Below, one piece after another: positions 34,620-42,369 of a stretch of 64,000 bases of DNA. The notes under the pieces were generated by a model, which searched no databases, was not told where the DNA came from, and was given only the letters and a program-made list of their open reading frames with translations. Position 1 is the first letter of the stretch. Each line of letters starts with the position of its first letter. The position numbers and the translations under genes are program-made. Origin of the DNA: Novosphingobium sp. 32-60-15 (GTDB taxonomy: Bacteria; Pseudomonadota; Alphaproteobacteria; Sphingomonadales; Sphingomonadaceae); assembly GCF_002280675.1 (NCBI RefSeq), contig NZ_NCEN01000003.1:171190-235189 (forward strand). Reading direction: 5' to 3'.

Positions 34620-36197
34620 GTGGGAGTGCCGGCCTTGGCATCACAAGTTGCAATCATCGGTGCAGGCATGGGCGGGCTGGTTTCGGCCTGCCTGCTTGCT
34701 GCGCGTGGTGTTGGCGTCACGGTGATTGAAAAGGCAGAACATCCCGGTGGAAAGGCGCGGCAAATCGCGGTTGATGGCAAGCTTGTCGATGCCGGGCCAA
34801 CCGTGTTCACCCTGCGTGATGTGTTTGAAGACGTGTTCCGCGATTGCGGCGCAAACCTTGCCGATCACGTGGCGATTCGTCCGGCTGAGGTCATTGCCCG
34901 CCATGCGTGGGGAGCTGGTGCCCGGCTTGATCTGTTTGCCGATCCTGCACGTACCGAAGCGGCCATTGGCGACTTTGCCGGGGCCGGCGCCGCCGCTGGT
35001 TTTCGCAACTTCCGGGCCGAAGCTGCGCGCATCCACGGCATACTCGACAAATCGATGATGCGCGGCAGCAAAGTGTCGTGGCCGCTTCCGCTGATGTGGC
35101 GCATCGGCCTTTGGCGGCTGGGTGATCTGGTCGCGATCCGCCCTTATGAAAGCATGTGGAAGGTATTGGGCGAACATTTCGCTGATCCGCGCCTACGCCA
35201 ATTGTACGCGCGCTATGCTACATACTGCGGTTCGTCTCCATTCGATACGCCCGCCACCTTGATGCTTGTTGCCAATGTCGAGGCGCAAGGCATGTGGCTT
35301 ATCGACGGCGGGATGAGCGCGCTGGCCGACGCCTTGATGAACTTAGCCAAATCGCACGGTGCGCAGTTCCGCTTTGGTGTGGCCGTAGACCAGATCGAAA
35401 CGGCGCAAGGCCGTGCATCGGGCGTCATTCTGGCCGATGGGCAGCGGATTGCGGCCGATGCAGTCATTGCCAACGCCGATCCTGCGGCCCTTGCTGCAGG
35501 CCGCTTTGGTCCGGCAGGGGCAAAGGCGGTCAGGGCCTATCCTGCGCGCAAGCGGTCTCTATCGGCCATGGTCTGGCTCGCCCATGCGCGCACCAGCGGC
35601 TTTCCTCTGGTGCGGCACAACGTATTCTTCTCATCTGATTACCCGCGCGAATTTGCCGACATCAAGTATGGCTCACCCCCAGATGATCCCAGCGTCTATG
35701 TCTGCGCGCAGGATCGTGGGGCCGATGCAGCGGCTATCCAGCCTGATGGCCGCGAACGGTTGCAGATCATCGTCAATGCCCCCGCCAATGGCGACAGCCA
35801 CACGTATACAAACAAGGAGATGGACCGATGTACCGAGGCCATGAGGCGCAGCCTGCGGCGCTGCGGTCTGGAACTGGAGGAGGCGTGGCCGCATACGCTG
35901 CTGACGCCGAACACATTCGAGACGTTTTTGCCCTCGACCGGCGGAGCGATCTATGGACGAGCCTCGCACGGCTGGGCGGCATCCTTCCTCCGGCAGGGTA
36001 CGCAGACCCGGATCCCTGGGGTCTTCTGCGCGGGTGGAAGCACCCATCCGGGGGCCGGGGTCCCGATGGCCGCCTTGTCCGGGCGGCTGGCGATGAAGGC
36101 AGTGATGCAAGACCTCGCTTCGATGCGCAAATTCCATCCGGTGGCTACGGGTGGTGGTATGTCGATGCGCTCAGCGATGATGGAAAGCACGGGCTGA
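34620..36197 (+). CDS. crtD: Hydroxyneurosporene 3,4-desaturase (CrtD)
   Basis: CrtD introduces the C3-C4 double bond in 1-hydroxy acyclic carotenoids. The 525-residue FAD protein of the phytoene-desaturase family has the N-terminal motif VAIIGAGMGGLVSACLLA, the HPGGKARQI segment, and the C-terminal signature GVFCAGGSTHPGAGVPMAALSGRLA. The start is a GTG at 34620; there is no ATG before the FAD motif. Its 3' third (35828-36197) is overlapped out of frame by crtC. The last 25 residues go beyond the usual family end. The desaturase and synthase genes crtI and crtB are not in the window. Confidence 0.94.
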   Translation: MGVPALASQVAIIGAGMGGLVSACLLAARGVGVTVIEKAEHPGGKARQIAVDGKLVDAGPTVFTLRDVFEDVFRDCGANLADHVAIRPAEVIARHAWGAGARLDLFADPARTEAAIGDFAGAGAAAGFRNFRAEAARIHGILDKSMMRGSKVSWPLPLMWRIGLWRLGDLVAIRPYESMWKVLGEHFADPRLRQLYARYATYCGSSPFDTPATLMLVANVEAQGMWLIDGGMSALADALMNLAKSHGAQFRFGVAVDQIETAQGRASGVILADGQRIAADAVIANADPAALAAGRFGPAGAKAVRAYPARKRSLSAMVWLAHARTSGFPLVRHNVFFSSDYPREFADIKYGSPPDDPSVYVCAQDRGADAAAIQPDGRERLQIIVNAPANGDSHTYTNKEMDRCTEAMRRSLRRCGLELEEAWPHTLLTPNTFETFLPSTGGAIYGRASHGWAASFLRQGTQTRIPGVFCAGGSTHPGAGVPMAALSGRLAMKAVMQDLASMRKFHPVATGGGMSMRSAMMESTG

Positions 36198-37066
36198 CGA
36201 TCATCGCCTTCATCGGCAGTGTGTTTTCGCCCTATTACAAAAAGAGCGGCCGACCCGATCCGGTCAATCATAGTGCACTCAACGTGGCGCTTTATGGCCC
36301 CGGCGCGCGCTGGACCATGACTGAACGCCCGCGTGAAGTAGTGTCTCGTGATGCCGATATACTGGTCATCGGCCCAAGCACCGTACGCTGGACGGGCGAT
36401 GCGTTGGAAATTGACATCGTTGAACGTGACAAGCGGCTTGGCATCCCGTGGCAGCGCAATGTGCGCGGAAAAGTCCGCGTCATCCCCGAAGCGTTGAACG
36501 CGCGCGCATTTGCGCTTGATCCCTATGGGCGGCACCGCTGGCATTGCCTTGCGCCGCGCGCCCGGATCGAGGTGGATATGATACAGCCGGGCCTGTCATG
36601 GAAGGGCAGCGCTTATCTGGATTCCAACTTCGGTAGTGAATCGCTGGAGGAGGGCTTCCGCGTCTGGCACTGGTCGCGCGCGCACAGCCGTCATGATGGC
36701 GGTCAGCCCGATCATGGGCGTGGCGCGGTGGTGTGTTATGAAGGCATCCGCCGTGATGGCAGTGCCTTTGCCAGCGCATTGCGGTTTGGCCGTGATGGAA
36801 CACCGCAGGAGGAAGACGTTCTGCCCCCGGTTGCGCCGTTGCCAAACACTCTGTGGCAAATGGAACGCAAAACACGGGCCGATCGCGGCCATGCCAGCGT
36901 GATCCGTACGTGGGAGGATGCGCCGTTCTATGCGCGGTCCACACTGTCCACGCGTTTGTTTGGTGAACCCGTTGTAGCGGTGCAGGAAAGCCTTGATCTG
37001 GACAGGTTTGCCAATCCGGTTGTGCAGTTCATGCTGCCTTACCGGATGCCAAGATCACCTACCTGA
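35828..37066 (+). CDS. crtC: Carotenoid 1,2-hydratase (CrtC) with N-terminal extension overlapping crtD
   Basis: CrtC adds water across the C1-C2 bond of neurosporene or lycopene derivatives. Clear family similarity begins at about base 36116 (PRFDAQIPSGGYGWWYVDALSDDG) and runs to the end: SVFSPYYKKSG, PVNHSALNVALYGP, SAYLDSNFGSESLEEGF. No ATG, GTG or TTG lies in this frame between 35888 and 36116. The first candidates are the ATG at 35828, preceded by AAGGAG at an 8-nt spacing, and a GTG at 35885. Using the ATG gives 412 residues, of which the first 96 or so are encoded inside crtD in another frame. A product longer than the about 280 residues of Rhodobacter CrtC would be expected. The function is certain, the start is not. 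Confidence 0.88.
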   Translation: MYRGHEAQPAALRSGTGGGVAAYAADAEHIRDVFALDRRSDLWTSLARLGGILPPAGYADPDPWGLLRGWKHPSGGRGPDGRLVRAAGDEGSDARPRFDAQIPSGGYGWWYVDALSDDGKHGLTIIAFIGSVFSPYYKKSGRPDPVNHSALNVALYGPGARWTMTERPREVVSRDADILVIGPSTVRWTGDALEIDIVERDKRLGIPWQRNVRGKVRVIPEALNARAFALDPYGRHRWHCLAPRARIEVDMIQPGLSWKGSAYLDSNFGSESLEEGFRVWHWSRAHSRHDGGQPDHGRGAVVCYEGIRRDGSAFASALRFGRDGTPQEEDVLPPVAPLPNTLWQMERKTRADRGHASVIRTWEDAPFYARSTLSTRLFGEPVVAVQESLDLDRFANPVVQFMLPYRMPRSPT

Positions 37067-37073
37067 GCGGGCC

Positions 37074-37235
37074 TTATAAGGAGCTGTCGTCTGGTTCAGA
37101 TGGCAGCTTTGCCTGTTTGCTCTTTTCCTTATCGGCCGCAATCTCGCGATTGACTGACCATAGCTGGTAGAAACCGAAGCCCAGGGTGATAACGCCGGTA
37201 AATACCAGTTCCACCCATCCGAAATGTTCGCTCAT
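37074..37235 (-). CDS. 53-residue single-span membrane protein coupled to bchO
   Basis: The frame runs from an ATG at 37235 to a TAA at 37074-37076. It begins MSEHFGWVELVFTGVITLGF, so it has one hydrophobic helix (residues about 7-27), followed by a charged tail (NREIAADKEKSKQAK). Its ATG overlaps the bchO stop codon by 4 nt (ATGA), which is good evidence that it is translated with bchO. I do not recognise a named family. The position at the end of bchI-bchD-bchO suggests a Mg-chelatase or membrane-docking accessory role, which is inference only. Confidence 0.75.
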   Translation of the reverse strand: MSEHFGWVELVFTGVITLGFGFYQLWSVNREIAADKEKSKQAKLPSEPDDSSL

Positions 37236-38122
37236 GCAGCGCCTCTTTCTTGTTCGGGCCGTGCTGCGAAATCGCGGATAAGCGCGGCAGCGGTCTCGGG
37301 CCGTTCCTCATGGGCAAGATGGCCAAGTTCGGGCAGCACCTCAAGCGTGCAATTGGGCATGATCCGCGCGGCTTTTTCAACCGAGGCCAATGGAACGGCG
37401 CTGTCGCCGCGTGAATGGACCAGCAGCACCGGATTGGGCACACCGGGCAGCATCGCGCCCAAGGCTTCCAGATCCCAATTGGCCATCATTTCCAATGCGC
37501 CGCCGCAGTGATGATGATTGCCCAGTAATGTGGCGTAATGGGCAATGCCCGCAGCGTCGATTTGTGATCCGGTGGCCTTGCCCAGAAACTTCTGCGGCTC
37601 TCCTGCGCGTCGTGCTGTGGCGGCAAAAATGCGCGGAACGAACGGGTTGATGAACAGCATTCGCGCCAGTTGCGGAAATATGCGCGCAGCCAAGCCGGGA
37701 AACGGCATCAGCGCCGGATTGAAGCCGACCACCGGCACTGTCAACGCGCTGTCCCGGACGGTCTGCAATGCAATCGCTGCACCTGCTGAATGTCCCGCGA
37801 TCAGCACCGGCGTTTGGCCAAGTGCAGCGAGCAAATCGGCCAGAGCGCGGGCCATGCCTTTCAAGGTCAGACCGCCAGCAGGTCTGCCCTTGGTAAATCC
37901 ATGCCCCGGCAAATCGGGCGCGATCACGGTGAAGTCGCGCGCCAGAAGCGGCATGACATCGCGCCAGCTATGCGTGGCAGCGCCCGTACCATGCAGCAGC
38001 AGCAGTGCAGGGCCATCGCCCATCACTTGCACGTGCCAGACCAGCCTTGGCGTTTCGACAAATCGGCTTGCGGCACGGTTGGGCCATTGCCTTCCGTCGG
38101 TTTCCCAGCGCAGCGCGCTCAT
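37232..38122 (-). CDS. bchO: BchO, alpha/beta-fold Mg-chelatase-associated protein
   Basis: The 296-residue alpha/beta hydrolase has the nucleophile elbow G110-H-S112-A-G114, the oxyanion region LLHGTGAATHSW and a late GHLAHEERPE histidine. BchO is conserved beside bchI and bchD in purple bacteria and assigned to Mg-chelatase function, but its substrate is unknown. Its start overlaps the bchD stop by 4 nt. Confidence 0.93.
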   Translation of the reverse strand: MSALRWETDGRQWPNRAASRFVETPRLVWHVQVMGDGPALLLLHGTGAATHSWRDVMPLLARDFTVIAPDLPGHGFTKGRPAGGLTLKGMARALADLLAALGQTPVLIAGHSAGAAIALQTVRDSALTVPVVGFNPALMPFPGLAARIFPQLARMLFINPFVPRIFAATARRAGEPQKFLGKATGSQIDAAGIAHYATLLGNHHHCGGALEMMANWDLEALGAMLPGVPNPVLLVHSRGDSAVPLASVEKAARIMPNCTLEVLPELGHLAHEERPETAAALIRDFAARPEQERGAA

Positions 38123-39876
38123 CGTCTTACCCTTTTTGCAGGGCGCAGTTCGGGCTGTGCAGTGGCCAGCGCTGCCTGCAACTTTCGCGCATCGGCCATC
38201 GGCAAAGGCAAATAGCGCGCGCGCATTGCTTCTGCCAGCTTCTCTGCATCAGCGCGGGGACGGGGCGAAATGTCGATAACCAGCGCATCGCACCCCGATG
38301 CAGCCATATTGCGCGCCGCCGCCAGTGCATCTTCGCGTGCTTGCGGGCGGCCCGGTTTGCCGTCGGCGGCAATATTCGCGCTGCCATCGGTCAGAAAGAC
38401 AAACATCGGCGTGCGCCCGCGCGAGATTATGGCATCGCCCAATTGCCGCGCCAGCGTAATTCCGGTGGCCAGCGGTGTGCCACCACCGCCCGGCAGTTCG
38501 GCGAGCGCGCGTTTGGCGCGGGTCAGGGAACGGGTGGGCGGCAGCAACACGTCTGCACCGCTGCCGCGAAATGCAATCAGCGCAACTTCGGTCCGTTTTA
38601 CATATGCCGCCGCAAGGATCAGTTCGACCGCACCTTTGGCTTCTGCCAACCGTGCCACAGCCGCCGAACCGGACGCATCGACGCAGAACACGGTCACAGT
38701 TGTTGAACGTTCTTCAAACCGGCGCACCCGCAAATCATCGCGGCGAAAGCGGATCATGCCGCCTTCACGCACCGACGGTTCGCGCTGGCGGATCGGTTGC
38801 CAGGGGATAGCCGCGCGCAATGTATCAACCAAAGCCAGCCGTACGCCACCACCGGGCATACCCGGCCGCGCGCTCAAAGGCCGTCCGCGCAACTTGGAGC
38901 CTGTTCGCCGCCCCGTCCCGCCACCACGCGCAGATCGCATCGCACGGCCTGATGCAATTTGGTCCAGAACATCGCGCGGGATAGCCGCTTGTGCGGCTTC
39001 CAGCACACGGTCTTCGGGCGGCGCGTCATCCTTTTGCTGATCTTGCGGATCATCATTCTGGCGCGGTTCGTCGTTATCGGGTGGTGGGGGAGGCGGCGGT
39101 GGTTGATCTGCGTCGCTCTCAGGTTCAGGCGGCAGGCGTGTGGCGCGCGGTGCCAGGACCAGCCGTGCCGCCGCTTCCAGATCGGCAAGTTCAATGCTGT
39201 CGCGCCCAGCCAAAGCCGCATGCGCCCGCGCGGTCGCCGCTGCAAACAGCAAGGGCCTGATCGAGGCCACGCCCAATGCTTCAGCCGTCGCAGCCAGTAC
39301 CACCAATGCATCATCGGGCAGGTCTTCGACCGCATCCAATGCAAGAGCGTTTTCGCCAAAATGCGGCGCAGCCGTCATCATCCGAACGCCGGAAAGATCA
39401 CATTCAAACGCAACCCGCTCCAGCAACGACAGTGGCGGGCGTTCATCGCTTTCCACGCCGTCATCCAGCAGGATCAGGGTAAGCGCCTGAGCCGGACTTG
39501 GCGCGCTATCAAGTGCTTGCGCCAAACGGCCAGACAAATCCTCGCGCAAACGTTCAGCCATCGGCACCGTCAACACACCGCCTGCGGCTTCGGCCAAGAG
39601 CCCGCGCTGGCGGACGACTTGGCCAGCGGCAAGGCTGGCGGCAACATCGGTGCCTCCTGCCAGCCGGTCATCATCAATATGGCCGGGCAAGCGGCGCCAC
39701 GGCTGGTCTTGCGGCATTTGGGCGCGCAGGGTTTCGATCACCAAGTCGCGCGCCGGACCACCACCGCGCAAAGCAATTCCGCCCAGAGCATGCGGTGCCA
39801 GTGCCAGTAGCCGCGCGGCGAGGTAGGCGTCGTGCAAGGGGCCTGACCCGGCTTCGCCGTTCGGAGCAGGCGTCAT
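38119..39876 (-). CDS. bchD: Mg-chelatase subunit D
   Basis: BchD forms the AAA+ double ring with BchI that drives Mg2+ insertion by BchH. The 585-residue protein has an N-terminal degenerate AAA+ domain without a Walker A, a Pro/Asp/Gln-rich linker (about residues 250-290, including a run of eight prolines), and a C-terminal von Willebrand A domain with the MIDAS motif VDASGSAAV and TDGSANIAADG. It overlaps bchI and bchO by 4 nt on each side. Confidence 0.96.
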   Translation of the reverse strand: MTPAPNGEAGSGPLHDAYLAARLLALAPHALGGIALRGGGPARDLVIETLRAQMPQDQPWRRLPGHIDDDRLAGGTDVAASLAAGQVVRQRGLLAEAAGGVLTVPMAERLREDLSGRLAQALDSAPSPAQALTLILLDDGVESDERPPLSLLERVAFECDLSGVRMMTAAPHFGENALALDAVEDLPDDALVVLAATAEALGVASIRPLLFAAATARAHAALAGRDSIELADLEAAARLVLAPRATRLPPEPESDADQPPPPPPPPDNDEPRQNDDPQDQQKDDAPPEDRVLEAAQAAIPRDVLDQIASGRAMRSARGGGTGRRTGSKLRGRPLSARPGMPGGGVRLALVDTLRAAIPWQPIRQREPSVREGGMIRFRRDDLRVRRFEERSTTVTVFCVDASGSAAVARLAEAKGAVELILAAAYVKRTEVALIAFRGSGADVLLPPTRSLTRAKRALAELPGGGGTPLATGITLARQLGDAIISRGRTPMFVFLTDGSANIAADGKPGRPQAREDALAAARNMAASGCDALVIDISPRPRADAEKLAEAMRARYLPLPMADARKLQAALATAQPELRPAKRVRR

Positions 39877-40889
39877 CCGAAGTGTTCGGAAATGGCCCGT
39901 TCAATCCGGGTGGTCGATCCGGTTTCGTCGAGAATATCGCGGCGCAACCGATGACGCAGCGCCATCGGTGCGATTTGCAGCAAATGTTCACGGCGCACAG
40001 TCTTGGCACCTTTGAGTGCGGCGATGGACCTGGCAGCGCGCATCAACGTCAATTCGCCGCGCAAGCCATCAACGCCCACCGCGCTGCATAACGTGGCGGC
40101 ATCAACCAGCACATCGTCAGGCACTTCCATAGTCGGCAGTTTGCGCTGTCCACGTGCAATCTGGCGCAGGATCTTGTCGTCTTCCTGCGCCCAACGTTCA
40201 CCAAACTCCGCCGAATTGCCATCATGTGCCGCACAACGGCGCATAATCTCCACGCGGTCATCAATGGCGCGCGGGGTGCGCACTTCCACGGCAAGTCCGA
40301 ACCGGTCAAGCAGTTGCGGGCGCAGTTCACCTTCTTCGGGATTGCCGCTGCCGACCAGCACAAACTTTGCTTTATGACGGACCGAAAGTCCTTCGCGCTC
40401 AACCACATTTTCGCCGGAAACAGCAACATCCAGCAGCAAATCAACCAGATGGTCTTCCAGCAGGTTGATTTCGTCAATGTAAAGGAAACCGCGATGCGCG
40501 CGGGCAAGCAGGCCGGGTTCGAACACCTTTTCACCGGTGCGCAGCGCGCGTTCCAGATCAAGCGAGCCGAGCACGCGATCCTCTGTTGCGCCCAGCGGCA
40601 GATCAACAAAGGGAACCGGCTGCTTGTGGGCTTTGACGCCGCCAGCCGTTGCGGCGCAAGGCACCGGGCAGATGCGCGGACCATCAGCGGGGGCACAGCC
40701 AAAGCGGCAGCCATCCATGACCATGATCGGTGGCAGAAGCCCTGCAAGTGCGCGGGCGGCGGTGGATTTGCCGGTGCCACGATCGCCAAAAACCATGACC
40801 CCGCCAATGGAAGGGTCAACGGCCGCGATCAGAAGCGCCAGCTTCATCTCGTCCTGGCCGACAATTGCAGAGAAAGGAAAACGTGCCAT
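39873..40889 (-). CDS. bchI: Mg-chelatase ATPase subunit I
   Basis: The 338-residue AAA+ ATPase begins MARFPFSAIVGQDEMKLALL and has Walker A GDRGTGKST (35-43), Walker B LYIDEINLL and an arginine-finger region in LDRFGLAVEVRTPR. It is the first gene of the bchI-D-O unit. A perfect PpsR palindrome ends one base before the ATG, and a second site abuts it, so repression should be direct. Confidence 0.97.
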   Translation of the reverse strand: MARFPFSAIVGQDEMKLALLIAAVDPSIGGVMVFGDRGTGKSTAARALAGLLPPIMVMDGCRFGCAPADGPRICPVPCAATAGGVKAHKQPVPFVDLPLGATEDRVLGSLDLERALRTGEKVFEPGLLARAHRGFLYIDEINLLEDHLVDLLLDVAVSGENVVEREGLSVRHKAKFVLVGSGNPEEGELRPQLLDRFGLAVEVRTPRAIDDRVEIMRRCAAHDGNSAEFGERWAQEDDKILRQIARGQRKLPTMEVPDDVLVDAATLCSAVGVDGLRGELTLMRAARSIAALKGAKTVRREHLLQIAPMALRHRLRRDILDETGSTTRIERAISEHFG

Positions 40890-40890
40890 G

Positions 40891-40908
40891 TGTCCAATAC
40901 TCTGGACA
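40891..40908. promoter_or_regulatory. PpsR/CrtJ-type operator abutting the bchI start
   Basis: TGTCCAATACTCTGGACA is a perfect TGT-N12-ACA palindrome. On the minus strand it reads TGGACA-C-ATG into bchI, so the GGA of the operator may double as the ribosome-binding site. Confidence 0.85.
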
Positions 40909-40926
40909 AGTCCAACCGTCAGGACA
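40909..40926. promoter_or_regulatory. Second, abutting PpsR-like site upstream of bchI
   Basis: AGTCCAACCGTCAGGACA matches TGT-N12-ACA except for the first base and begins at the base after the perfect site. Directly abutting copies differ from the usual 8-bp spacing. Confidence 0.6.
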
Positions 40927-40937
40927 AGCGGTTTCTC

Positions 40938-42209
40938 TTATTGTTCGAATTTGCCCAACAATCGTTTCTTCAAGCTGCGCATAGTGAACCAGACGGTGGC
41001 CACCACCGGCACGACCAGCACACCGACAACGGTATCGCCCGATACGCCCAGCATATGATGCGGCACGGCGTGGAGCGCATATTTGATAAGCCCCAACAGA
41101 TAATAGCTTAAAGCAACCGCCGAAAGGCCTTCAACCAGTTGTTGCAGGCGCGCTTGCATGGAAATGCTGCGTTCCATGGATCTCAGCAATGAAGCGTTCT
41201 GGTTCTCGATCCGCGTATCAATCCGCGCACGCAGCAGCGAGGCCAATTGCTCTGTCCCCTTGGCCAGACGCTCGATCCGCTCGGTCGTGGCAAGGCAGGT
41301 GTTCATGGCCGGGCGAAAGCGGCGCTGAGTGAAGTCGGTCAGCGATGCAAACCCCTCAATCGGGCGGCTGTCGATCTGTTCAAGCCGTTCTTCAACGATC
41401 TGGCCATAAGCGCGCGTTGCATCCAGCCGGAATGACATGGACGTGGAAAACGAGGCTAGGTCCAAGGACAGGCCGGACAATTCCTCCATCAAGCTGTCAT
41501 CGCGCGATTCGTTGTTGGCAATGCGATCAGCCAGATCACGCAGACGCACTTCGGCAGCGTCCAGTTTGGGCCAACATTCGCGCGCCACAGGCAAGCCCAG
41601 CAGAGCCTTGTTCCGATAATTGCCCAGCTCCTGCATCCGCTGCAACTGGCGGGTGAGGTCGCGCTGGTCAGCGCCATTGGCAGCAACAATCAAGCGCCCA
41701 AAGCCATCATCCATGATGCGGAAATCGGACCAGATGCGGATGGTGCCGCCCAGCGTGCTGGACACCAGTTCATCCCGGTTGAGCGAGAGTTTTTCAAGCA
41801 GAGCAGCCACTTCGGCATCGGTGTTACCCAACCAGACGCGGGTGCTGCGCACAATCTGACCGGGCAATTGCAGCGCCCATTCAATCGCGGCGCTGATGTC
41901 GGTATCACTGGCGGGATCAAGAAAACCGGCCTCATCGCAATTGCTGGCAAAGAGCGTCAGGCTGCTGCCTTCGCTTTGCCGCTCCCACGTGAAGGATACT
42001 TTGGCGTTGATTGATCCTTCGCGATGCGAGGGGTTGCCCACCAGATCCTTTTCGCCAGATTGCGCCTCTACGGCGGCAAGTTCGGCGGCGCGTTCATCAT
42101 CGGATACGGCCAGAACCCATTGAATGATATGGCATGGCACCGGCAGCATCGGCCAGCGGCGCAGATGCATTTCACCCACGGCCCGTCGTCTGAGTTCATG
42201 ATCGCGCAC
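40938..42209 (-). CDS. DUF3422-family membrane protein
   Basis: The 423-residue protein begins MRDHELRRRAVGEMHLRRWP and is recognisable as the DUF3422 family (uncharacterised). It has a large soluble N-terminal part with coiled-coil-prone helices (residues about 200-350). Two C-terminal membrane helices follow (VALSYYLLGLIKYALH and VVGVLVVPVVATVWF) with a basic end, RSLKKRLLGKF. The fold resembles metal-ion or CorA-like arrangements only in layout; I do not assign a function. It lies immediately upstream of bchI on the same strand, with the bchI operators in the 48-nt gap. Confidence 0.85.
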   Translation of the reverse strand: MRDHELRRRAVGEMHLRRWPMLPVPCHIIQWVLAVSDDERAAELAAVEAQSGEKDLVGNPSHREGSINAKVSFTWERQSEGSSLTLFASNCDEAGFLDPASDTDISAAIEWALQLPGQIVRSTRVWLGNTDAEVAALLEKLSLNRDELVSSTLGGTIRIWSDFRIMDDGFGRLIVAANGADQRDLTRQLQRMQELGNYRNKALLGLPVARECWPKLDAAEVRLRDLADRIANNESRDDSLMEELSGLSLDLASFSTSMSFRLDATRAYGQIVEERLEQIDSRPIEGFASLTDFTQRRFRPAMNTCLATTERIERLAKGTEQLASLLRARIDTRIENQNASLLRSMERSISMQARLQQLVEGLSAVALSYYLLGLIKYALHAVPHHMLGVSGDTVVGVLVVPVVATVWFTMRSLKKRLLGKFEQ

Positions 42210-42369
42210 AGTCGATTTCCCCCCGGCTCGTGGCGCGAATCCGCAGCGGGATTTCGCACGTCAACACCGTCCCACAACAAAACTATGGCAACAAGCACTG
42301 GTCGCCAAACACATTCAGCATGTGTTACGCCGCCGTTACGTCAACAAGCGTCCAAGTGGCGATTGGCCG

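Noticed and set aside
36000..36140. Programmed -1 frameshift fusing CrtD to CrtC
   Set aside because: I found no classical slippery heptamer in the correct phase in this stretch, while an ATG with a strong ribosome-binding site exists at 35828. I keep it only as an alternative.
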